The translations under genes were made by a program, and so were the position numbers. Positions 1 through 5,869 of a stretch of 5,869 nt of DNA are shown piece after piece; within the stretch, counting starts at the first letter, position 1; each line of letters starts with the position of its first letter. The stretch spans positions 1 through 5,869 of the forward strand of contig CAMLLI010000316.1 in assembly GCA_946480685.1 (NCBI GenBank), in the 5' to 3' direction. The stretch is from an uncultured Flammeovirgaceae bacterium. Lineage in GTDB: Bacteria; Bacteroidota; Bacteroidia; Cytophagales; Cyclobacteriaceae. The notes under the pieces were generated by a model. It worked only from the letters and a program-made list of their open reading frames with translations, did no database searches and had not been told where the DNA came from.

Positions 1-1
1 G

Positions 2-2044
2 AACAGTATGATCTATAACATGATCCTGTGGGGCGGTGCCGACTGGGATGTTGATGATATGAAGCAAATATGGCAACCTGGTAAAGAGGGTATCCAGCAG
101 GTATATGCAGAATATACCCGCTATAACAACCCGTGGTTCCTGGCGAAGTATTGGCTAAGAGGACACTATAAGACAGACGTGTACGGCTATATGTCGCTGA
201 AAGCCGAGATCGCTCCCGGACTCGAAGTGATGGGGCGCACGCAGATCAATACCTATGATCTGTTACGCACGGAGAAATTTCCATACTCGGCAACCGTATA
301 CGGACGTGAGCAGGCCAAAGGTGATTACCGCGAAGACAAGCGTCAGCTCTTCGAGAATAATACTGATATCATGCTGACGTTTGACAAGAACATCACGCCT
401 GACTTCACACTGAAGGCTTCACTGGGTGGTAACCTGCGTACGTTTACCTACCGCTCAAGCTATACTACAACGGACTACCTAAGCGTTCCGGGACTTTATA
501 ACTTCACTAATTCACTAAACCCGATCCGTGCCTATAATTTCAATTCAACCATGCAGGTAGGTAGTGGTTACGGGTATATCGATCTTGATTATCAAAACTT
601 CCTGGCGCTGTCGTTAACCGGTCGTGTGGATAAACAGTCAACGCTGCCGAAAGGAAATAACTCGTTCTTCTATCCTTCAGCTTCGTTGAGTGCTATACTT
701 TCGGAAAAGATTTCATTGCCGGAAGCTATATCGTTTCTGAAAGTGAGAGGTTCGTATGCGCGCGTGGGTGGTGCACTCACAACATCAACCATTGCTCCGT
801 CCTATATGTACTCGGGTGATGGACAAAGTCCGCTGGGTTATGGTTCTGAATATTATACTCCTTATGATGGACCAAGCTTCGTAAACACAGAGGCATATCG
901 TGGTGGTAAATTGTTCAACAATATACCGGGTGCATACTATAGCGATCGTTTGTCGAATGAAAATCTCGAGCCTTCATTCAGTTCTACCTGGGAAACCGGA
1001 TTGGACATTAAGTTTTTGCAGAATCGTTTAGGTTTTGATGTAGCTTATTTCCAGAGTCTGGATGGTCCTGGTATATTTAATAAACAGATTTCTGAAACGA
1101 GTGGTTATACAACCATCGTGTCCAACGGTATAAAAACACTTCGCAAAGGCTGGGAGGTAACGATCAGCGGAACACCGATCCAAACTGCAGAAGGTTTCAC
1201 CTGGAACGTATTGGTAAACGGATCAACCTATAAAGAATACCTGGATGATATTGCTCCAGGCATTGACCGTATCGAGGCGAGTTTCTTCAACGGAAGTATA
1301 AATGGCAACAACAGCTTTATATATAAAGGTGATCGCATCGATAAATATTATGGGGAAGTATTTCTGAAAGATCCGCAGGGCAACCTGATCAACGATGATA
1401 GCGGAAGACCGATCGCCAATCCTATACCTCAATATCTTGGTAATCTGAATCCTGATTTAGTGTGGGGTATCAACAACAAATTCAGCTATAAGAACATCAG
1501 CTTCAGCTTCCAGTTTGACGGACGCATCGGTGGTAAGATTGTTGACTATGTGCAGCGCCAGACCTATCGCGGAGGTCGCCACATCAATACAACCGAAGGT
1601 GCTATGGGTGAAGCCCGTTACCAGGATTACCTTGGTAATAAATCATGGGTTGGTCCCGGTGTAAGTATAGCAGGCGGAAGTATTCAGACCGATGATAGCG
1701 GTAACATCACCAACTACGATGAGTTACAGTTTACACCGAATACAACGGCTACATTTTTACAAGACTGGATCAGCCGTTATTACTCGAAGGAAGAAGCTAA
1801 CCTCGTGAGCCGTTCGTACGCGAAACTGCGCGAAGTCGTAGTAACCTATAATTTCCCTTCTACGATGTTGGAGCGCACGTTTATCCGCAATGCATCGATA
1901 TCACTTATAGCACGGAACCTGCTATACTTTGCTGAACGTAAAGATCTTGATATCGATCAGTATGGTAACAACCTGTCAGGTTACTCAACCTTGCAGTCAC
2001 CAACAACAAGACGTTACGGTATAAATATCAACATCACTTTCTAA
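2..2044 (+). CDS. SusC/RagA-family TonB-linked outer membrane transporter, C-terminal part (5' end outside window)
   Basis: This is the beta-barrel portion of a SusC-type transporter, which imports a ligand across the outer membrane using TonB energy and works with the SusD lipoprotein encoded next. The frame is open from the window edge, so the ATG at 8 is an internal Met and not the start. About 680 residues are present; the family usually runs to about 1000 or more, so the signal peptide, carboxypeptidase-like domain and plug lie upstream. Family hallmarks visible are a STLPKGNNS barrel segment (nt 638-664), NENLEPSFSSTWETGLD (nt 956-1006), and SRSYAKLREVVVTYNFP near the end (about nt 1808-1858). 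The protein ends in NITF with a terminal Phe, typical of outer-membrane barrels recognised by the BAM complex. The stop is 10 bases before the SusD start, so the two are almost certainly co-transcribed. The substrate cannot be read from the sequence. The frame looks intact, with no frameshift. Confidence 0.96.
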   Translation, partial: NSMIYNMILWGGADWDVDDMKQIWQPGKEGIQQVYAEYTRYNNPWFLAKYWLRGHYKTDVYGYMSLKAEIAPGLEVMGRTQINTYDLLRTEKFPYSATVYGREQAKGDYREDKRQLFENNTDIMLTFDKNITPDFTLKASLGGNLRTFTYRSSYTTTDYLSVPGLYNFTNSLNPIRAYNFNSTMQVGSGYGYIDLDYQNFLALSLTGRVDKQSTLPKGNNSFFYPSASLSAILSEKISLPEAISFLKVRGSYARVGGALTTSTIAPSYMYSGDGQSPLGYGSEYYTPYDGPSFVNTEAYRGGKLFNNIPGAYYSDRLSNENLEPSFSSTWETGLDIKFLQNRLGFDVAYFQSLDGPGIFNKQISETSGYTTIVSNGIKTLRKGWEVTISGTPIQTAEGFTWNVLVNGSTYKEYLDDIAPGIDRIEASFFNGSINGNNSFIYKGDRIDKYYGEVFLKDPQGNLINDDSGRPIANPIPQYLGNLNPDLVWGINNKFSYKNISFSFQFDGRIGGKIVDYVQRQTYRGGRHINTTEGAMGEARYQDYLGNKSWVGPGVSIAGGSIQTDDSGNITNYDELQFTPNTTATFLQDWISRYYSKEEANLVSRSYAKLREVVVTYNFPSTMLERTFIRNASISLIARNLLYFAERKDLDIDQYGNNLSGYSTLQSPTTRRYGININITF

Positions 2045-2054
2045 ATCACGCATC

Positions 2055-3626
2055 ATGAAAAATATACGATATATACTGGCGCTTGCCTTCCTGGTAATTT
2101 TTACCCGGTGCCAGGATTTTGAAGAGATCGAAAAGAATCCGAACCAGACTACAACGGCACCTCCGTCATTAATATTAACCGGCATACAAAATGATATGCT
2201 GGAAAATCCGTGGTCGCTCGAGCATCGCTGGAATCAATACTGGTGCTGTAACTACAATTACTACGGTAACAATGAATATAGCTGGACGAATGCTACATTG
2301 AAGTTCCAGACGTTGAAAAACGTTTTGAAGATGGAGGAGGAAGCATTGAACACCGGGGCAAAAGCGCTTAACCCGTATTCAGCGCTCGGTAAATTTTTCC
2401 GAGCTTATTTTTATGTACGCATGACGCAGCAGGTTGGTGATCTGCCACTGGAAGAAGCGTTGCAGGGATTGGAAGATACAACTCCGGCTTACGCTACACA
2501 GAAAGATATATACCTGCAAGTATTGGAATGGCTGGAAGGTGCGAACAATGATCTCGCTTCGCTGATCGCAGCAGGTACACCCGCACATACATCTCCGTTG
2601 GGAGATATATTTTCAGGAGATATATACCTGGGCAACAGCCTGGAGTCCTGGCAGAAAGTTGTGAATTCATTCACACTGCGTGTACTCATCAGTCTGAGTA
2701 AAAAAGAAGACGATGCTAACCTGGATATCAAGAATCGTTTCAATGCGATTGTCTCAAATCCGGCGAAGTATCCATTGTTTGAAAGTACTGCAGACAATTT
2801 GCAGATATTCTATAACGGTTCAACCAGTTTATACCCTACCAACCCGGGCAGCCGTGGTCTTGACAAAGGTCGCTATAACATGGCCGAGATGTATGTAAAG
2901 ACGCTGACAGACCTGAAAGACCCGCGCGTGTTCGTAACCTGTAATCCTGCGGAAGCTAAATTGAAAGCAGGTGTAGCGTTTGACAGCTTTAACGCCTATG
3001 TAGGCGCAAGCTCTGCAGAAAGTCTTGACGACATGTCATCGAAAGCCGGTAAGGGAGAATATTCGTATGCGAATCAGCTACGTTACTATGGTACGTATGG
3101 TGGTCCGGAGCCGGCGCTGATGTTAGGTTATGCCGAGCAGTGCTTTAATATAGCGGAAGCGATCAACCGCGGCTGGACTACTGGTGACGCAGCAACTTTT
3201 TATAACAATGGTATAACAGCTTCGATGGAAGTATACGGTATAACAGATGGCTCATCGCTGAAAGTAACAACGGCAGATGATGTTGTGCTGGGCGAGGTAA
3301 CGCCTTCTGTTTCGAACTACCTGAACAGCGCCGATGTAAAGTATGCAGGCAACAATGCAACGGGTCTCACACAGATACTCACGCAAAAGTATCTTGCCTT
3401 CTTTCAGAACTCCGGATTGGAAGCATACTACAACCAGCGCAGAACGGGAATACCTGAATTTGCAGAAGGAACCGGAACCGGTAACAACGGTGTAATTCCA
3501 AAACGCTGGCTATACCCGAGCGCTGAAGAAACCGTTAACGTTGACAACCTGAACAAAGCTATAGAAAGTCAGTTCGGAGCGCTGGGCGACAGTAAGAACG
3601 CCGAGATATATATAATAAAAGATTAA
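2055..3626 (+). CDS. SusD/RagB-family outer membrane lipoprotein (SusD-like_2 type)
   Basis: This is a cell-surface ligand-binding lipoprotein that caps the SusC barrel, 523 residues and complete. Residues 1-18 form a lipoprotein signal peptide and Cys19 is the probable lipidated residue, although Arg18 at position -1 is unusual. The acidic stretch after it (QDFEEIE, 20-26) fits a Bacteroidota surface-export signal. Family features in order are: KNPNQ near the N-terminus (27-31), a helix with YSALGKFFRAYFYVRMTQQVGDLP (about 108-131), GDI...SW...NSFTLRVLISLSKK (188-217), YAEQCFNIAEAINRGW (359-374), LTQKYLAFFQNSGLEAYYNQRRTG (442-465) and the closing IPKRWLYPSAEE (481-492). The YNQRRTGIP and PKRWLYPS motifs suggest the SusD-like_2 branch more than classic starch SusD. 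An aromatic-rich patch at 59-76 includes adjacent Cys64-Cys65. The ATG lies 10 bases after the susC stop with no Shine-Dalgarno, which is normal for this phylum. A terminator follows 17 bases after the stop. Confidence 0.96.
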   Translation: MKNIRYILALAFLVIFTRCQDFEEIEKNPNQTTTAPPSLILTGIQNDMLENPWSLEHRWNQYWCCNYNYYGNNEYSWTNATLKFQTLKNVLKMEEEALNTGAKALNPYSALGKFFRAYFYVRMTQQVGDLPLEEALQGLEDTTPAYATQKDIYLQVLEWLEGANNDLASLIAAGTPAHTSPLGDIFSGDIYLGNSLESWQKVVNSFTLRVLISLSKKEDDANLDIKNRFNAIVSNPAKYPLFESTADNLQIFYNGSTSLYPTNPGSRGLDKGRYNMAEMYVKTLTDLKDPRVFVTCNPAEAKLKAGVAFDSFNAYVGASSAESLDDMSSKAGKGEYSYANQLRYYGTYGGPEPALMLGYAEQCFNIAEAINRGWTTGDAATFYNNGITASMEVYGITDGSSLKVTTADDVVLGEVTPSVSNYLNSADVKYAGNNATGLTQILTQKYLAFFQNSGLEAYYNQRRTGIPEFAEGTGTGNNGVIPKRWLYPSAEETVNVDNLNKAIESQFGALGDSKNAEIYIIKD

Positions 3627-3643
3627 TAGTTGAACTTCAATAT

Positions 3644-3675
3644 ACCCGGGGCCACGCTCCGGGTTATTTGTTTTT
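3644..3675 (+). terminator. Intrinsic terminator after the susCD pair
   Basis: Arms 3644-3652 (ACCCGGGGC) and 3656-3664 (GCTCCGGGT) pair over 9 bp, including one G-T wobble, around a 3-base loop CAC. A T-rich tail follows at 3664-3675, ending in five T residues. It begins 17 bases after the susD stop. The tail is on the + strand only; the upstream side lacks a matching A-tract, so it is not obviously bidirectional. It should end most susCD transcripts before the phosphoesterase gene, or reduce read-through into it. Confidence 0.85.
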
Positions 3676-3697
3676 ACATACCTCCAAAATATATACT

Positions 3698-4657
3698 ATG
3701 TCCGATCGCAGAGACTTTTTGAAAAAAACAGCACTTGCCGGATTGATCACTACGCTGGTGCCTTCCTGGTTGCCAGCAAAAACGGTTGATGCTCCGTTCA
3801 GCAAGACGAAGAAGCGTGCGCTGCGTATAGCACACATCACGGATGTTCACATGCTCGATCGTGCAAATGCGGAGACCTGCCTGGCGCGTGTACTGCGCGA
3901 GATCAACACCATGAAAGATAAACCAGACCTGATCATCAATACAGGCGATACGGTGATGGATGAAAATAACCAGACACTGGAAACGGTAGAAACGCGTTGG
4001 GCTTCATGGAATAAAATCGTAAAGGATGAGAACGGCCTTTCACTTTATAGTGCACTCGGCAATCACGATGTCTGGTACGGACCGGATGAGACACTGGATG
4101 CTGTCTATAAAAAAGATAAACGTTATGGAAAGCAGTGGGCTATAACCGAATTACATTTGCCAAACCGTTACTATGCATTTGAAAAGAATGGCTGGAAATT
4201 TATAGCACTTGATAGTATTAACGGTAATTCCGGTTATCAGCTTGATGACGAACAATTTCAATGGCTGGAGAAAGAGCTGACGAAAAATCCCGCCATGCCG
4301 GTATGTGTGTTCAATCACGTTCCGATTCTTTCCATGGGCGCCTTGCTATACTATACCAAACGTAAGCCGTTGGAAGAAGTAAAATTTCCTTCCGGTGATA
4401 TGCATAATGATCACCAGCGGATGAAAGATCTTTTCTTTAAGAACAAACAGGTAAAGCTTGCCCTGAGCGGCCATGTACATTATGTTGATGCTGTTGAATA
4501 CCTGGGAGTAAAATATTTATGTAACGGAGCTGTGTCGGGTAACTGGTGGGGTAATCCGCTGGCACTCGATGAATTTGCACCGGTATATGCCATCATCGAT
4601 TTATATGAAGACGGATCGTCTGCATATAGCATGGTATATTATGATTCGAAGGTATAG
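3698..4657 (+). CDS. Tat-exported calcineurin-like metallophosphoesterase
   Basis: This is a 319-residue binuclear-metal phosphoesterase that would hydrolyse phosphomonoesters or phosphodiesters outside the cytoplasm. The N-terminus MSDRRDFLKK followed by a hydrophobic run (about 11-27) is a twin-arginine signal (Arg4-Arg5), implying export in folded, metal-loaded form. All five family metal/active-site blocks are present: TDVH (Asp49, His51), GD (Asp84), GNHD (121-124), FNHVP (His207) and SGHVH (His259, His261). None is missing, so the enzyme is probably active. The ATG at 3698 is chosen because it starts directly at the Tat signal. An in-frame TTG at 3668 would add 10 residues, but it lies inside the T-tail of the terminator and would push the twin Arg away from the start. 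No Shine-Dalgarno is seen; the leader is A/T-rich. The gene sits 72 bases after susD, across a terminator, and before a second phosphoesterase. Icc/CpdA-like or purple-acid-phosphatase-like substrate specificity cannot be decided. Confidence 0.94.
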   Translation: MSDRRDFLKKTALAGLITTLVPSWLPAKTVDAPFSKTKKRALRIAHITDVHMLDRANAETCLARVLREINTMKDKPDLIINTGDTVMDENNQTLETVETRWASWNKIVKDENGLSLYSALGNHDVWYGPDETLDAVYKKDKRYGKQWAITELHLPNRYYAFEKNGWKFIALDSINGNSGYQLDDEQFQWLEKELTKNPAMPVCVFNHVPILSMGALLYYTKRKPLEEVKFPSGDMHNDHQRMKDLFFKNKQVKLALSGHVHYVDAVEYLGVKYLCNGAVSGNWWGNPLALDEFAPVYAIIDLYEDGSSAYSMVYYDSKV

Positions 4658-4682
4658 AAGCTTGACCGTAGCCACACCCGGA

Positions 4683-4919
4683 ATGTATATAATACGGTTG
4701 ATCATATGTGATTGCCACAACAGCGGGCACTAGTCTATATGCTCAGGAATGGTGGTTCTGCCCGAGTATATATTAGGACAGAACGCGGCAAACTATCTGG
4801 GCCATCGGCTCGATGAGCCTGTCTCTTTTAAACCTACCATCAGCGGACAAGACCTCAACTTCAAAATGTATGATACGGAAGGAAGACTGAAAGATTACCT
4901 CGACTTAAAAAAACAATAA
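4683..4919 (+). pseudogene. Probable broken gene for a small secreted protein, or remnant of a larger exported protein
   Basis: Frame 4683 starts MYIIRLII. Shifting by one base near 4707 gives VIATTAGTSLYAQEWW (from 4708), so the two together read like a Sec signal peptide ending at AQ. That second frame stops at TAG 4774. Shifting back near 4749 gives a protein-like 56-residue run, from MVVLPEYILGQ to the TAA at 4917-4919, closing with KDYLDLKKQ. The first and last segments share one frame, so the two shifts cancel; that frame's only internal stop is TAG at 4731. Codon choice in the last segment looks like the neighbours. Possible explanations are two opposite single-base indels, a large internal deletion joining a signal peptide to a C-terminus, or base-calling error. 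The alternative is that 4749-4919 is an intact 56-codon gene. I do not recognise the family; ILGQNAANYLG only faintly recalls the C-terminal NA..LG of amidohydrolases. Together with short flanks it fills the 348-base gap between the two phosphoesterase genes. Confidence 0.45.
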
Positions 4920-4954
4920 TCTGCTTCATACGTGCTTGATTATTCGATAACGGT

Positions 4955-4970
4955 AGTATAAATCTATACT
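4955..4970. repeat. Short perfect inverted repeat in the leader of the phosphatase gene
   Basis: AGTATA (4955-4960) and TATACT (4965-4970) are exact inverted copies separated by AATC, 35 bases before the ATG at 5006. It could be a small operator or a weak mRNA hairpin. The arms are only 6 bp and AT-rich, so chance is a real possibility. The rest of the leader 4920-5005 shows no Shine-Dalgarno and no clear Bacteroidota promoter of the TTG / TAnnTTTG type. Confidence 0.25.
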
Positions 4971-5005
4971 CATCATCAGGTAATACTGCTGTTGCATCTT
5001 CGTGC

Positions 5006-5869
5006 ATGTTTAAAAGGTTTTTGCAGTATTGTCTGGTTGGTTGTTGTTCCTGCGTGTTTGCGCAGGAACGCCAGACAGAAAACCTGGTGCTTATAACGTT
5101 GGATGGTTTCCGCTGGATTGAATTGTTTGAAGGCGCGGACTCTGCTCTTTTATATAGTAAAGATTTTGTGCACGATAAAAATGTTGTGAGTCAGTTTTGG
5201 GATACATCCCCCGTTGTGCGAAGAGAGAAACTCTTGCCATTTTTCTGGAAGGTGATTGGTGTTGAAGGGCAGCTATACGGCAACCGTAATTTTGGTAATC
5301 GTGTAAACTGTGCCAACCCGCATTGGTTCTCGTACCCAGGCTATAGCGAAATGCTCGTGGGCTTTGTTGATAAACGCATCAAGTCCAACGACAAGATCGA
5401 GAATCCAAACTATACCGTGCTGAACTATATTTATGATCAGCCGGCTTTCACCAACCGCGTTGCCGTATTTTCTACATGGGATGTTATCCCGGCCGTTGTG
5501 CGCCAGCAGTCTTCCGGTATATATATTAACGGAGGCGAGGAAAGTGCAGCCGGTACAGTGTTATTCGAGCAGGAAAAACTTCTTAATGATTTACAACGTG
5601 TCGTGAAGAATCCACACGGTGCGCGGTACGATGCGTTTACGTTCCAGTATGGCATTGAATACTTAAAGCGCGCACGTCCGCGAGTCCTCTTTATCAGTCT
5701 CGATGAAACCGATGAACACGGACATGGTGGCCGTTACGATGAGTATCTGAAATCAGCACACCATACAGATGAGATGATTGGTAAGCTGTGGAACTGGATT
5801 CAGTCTGACGAACAGTATAAAAATAAAACGACTCTGCTCATCACAACCGATCATGGCCGGGGGCATGCC
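5006..5869 (+). CDS. Exported alkaline-phosphatase-superfamily enzyme (type I phosphodiesterase/phosphatase-like), 3' end outside window
   Basis: The frame is open from ATG 5006 to the window edge, giving 288 residues; Bacteroidota relatives I recall are somewhat longer, so roughly the last 50 or so residues may be missing. The N-terminus is a signal peptide, with SPase I cleavage likely after VFA (17-19). Superfamily metal and catalytic features are in order: LDGFRW with Asp33; FSYPGY with Ser109 as the probable nucleophile, matching the Thr/Ser before FPN in NPP-type enzymes; DETDEHGH with Asp236 and His240 fitting DxxGH; and TTDHGRG with Asp282-His283. The final metal-binding His expected downstream lies outside the window. 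The fold is unrelated to the metallophosphoesterase upstream, so two independent phosphate-ester hydrolases sit in one locus. Predicted activity is phosphomonoester or phosphodiester hydrolysis in the periplasm; some relatives carry the misleading label phosphoglyceromutase. No Shine-Dalgarno precedes the ATG, and the start is supported by the signal peptide that begins there. Confidence 0.92.
   Translation, partial: MFKRFLQYCLVGCCSCVFAQERQTENLVLITLDGFRWIELFEGADSALLYSKDFVHDKNVVSQFWDTSPVVRREKLLPFFWKVIGVEGQLYGNRNFGNRVNCANPHWFSYPGYSEMLVGFVDKRIKSNDKIENPNYTVLNYIYDQPAFTNRVAVFSTWDVIPAVVRQQSSGIYINGGEESAAGTVLFEQEKLLNDLQRVVKNPHGARYDAFTFQYGIEYLKRARPRVLFISLDETDEHGHGGRYDEYLKSAHHTDEMIGKLWNWIQSDEQYKNKTTLLITTDHGRGHA

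Noticed and set aside
2600..2631. Repeated GGAGATATAT (2601 and 2616), and GATATATACCTG also occurring near 2505
   Set aside because: These encode the in-frame GDI/DIYL residues of SusD and reflect repeated codon choice; the spacing and context do not suggest a mobile or regulatory repeat.
2489..2797. 102-codon open frame on the - strand inside susD
   Set aside because: It lies wholly within a well-supported gene on the other strand, and its translation is Ser/Arg/Leu-rich without any recognisable domain.
3668..3697. TTG start for the metallophosphoesterase, adding ten residues
   Set aside because: It lies in the terminator's T-rich tail and places MFLHTSKIYT before the twin-arginine signal. 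The ATG at 3698 begins the Tat signal directly.
4665..4698. ACCGTA (4665-4670) and TACGGT (4693-4698) as a terminator after the metallophosphoesterase
   Set aside because: The stem is only 6 bp with a 22-base loop and no T-tract follows, so it does not look like an intrinsic terminator.
4936..4964. TTG...TATAAATC as a promoter for the phosphatase gene
   Set aside because: The downstream element does not match the Bacteroidota TAnnTTTG consensus, and the match is what chance gives in AT-rich sequence.
5437..5655. 72-codon open frame on the - strand inside the phosphatase gene
   Set aside because: The + strand frame here carries continuous family sequence leading to the DETDEHGH motif; the reverse frame shows no domain.

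Overview
The window looks like part of a Bacteroidota genome, perhaps Cytophagales or Chitinophagales; the order is inference and cannot be fixed from this stretch. The evidence is a SusC/RagA plus SusD/RagB outer-membrane pair, the near absence of Shine-Dalgarno sequences before the genes, a VFAQ-type signal-peptide end, and a moderate base composition. All supported genes lie on the + strand.

Layout. Positions 2-2044 hold the C-terminal two thirds of a SusC-type TonB-dependent transporter, whose start lies upstream of the window. Ten bases later comes a complete SusD-family lipoprotein (2055-3626). A strong intrinsic terminator (hairpin 3644-3664 plus T-rich tail) follows directly. Next is a Tat-exported calcineurin-like metallophosphoesterase (3698-4657). 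The 348-base gap 4658-5005 is not empty: it holds what looks like a broken small secreted-protein gene (4683-4919) and a short leader with a perfect inverted repeat. The last gene (5006 to the window edge) is the first 288 codons of an exported alkaline-phosphatase-superfamily enzyme. It is cut off just after its DHG metal-binding motif.

How the parts may work together. SusC and SusD would bind a ligand at the cell surface and import it with TonB energy. The two phosphoesterases carry Tat and Sec export signals and belong to unrelated folds, so both should act beyond the inner membrane. No glycoside hydrolase, lyase, peptidase or regulator is visible. The simplest hypothesis is a nutrient-uptake locus aimed at a phosphorylated or phosphodiester-containing substrate. 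The substrate is unknown, and the terminator after susD means that co-transcription of the phosphoesterases with the transporter cannot be assumed.

No RNA gene, CRISPR array, insertion sequence or attachment site was seen. Nothing here amounts to a clearly new system. The points most worth checking are the broken gene between the two phosphoesterases and the SusCD-phosphoesterase pairing.
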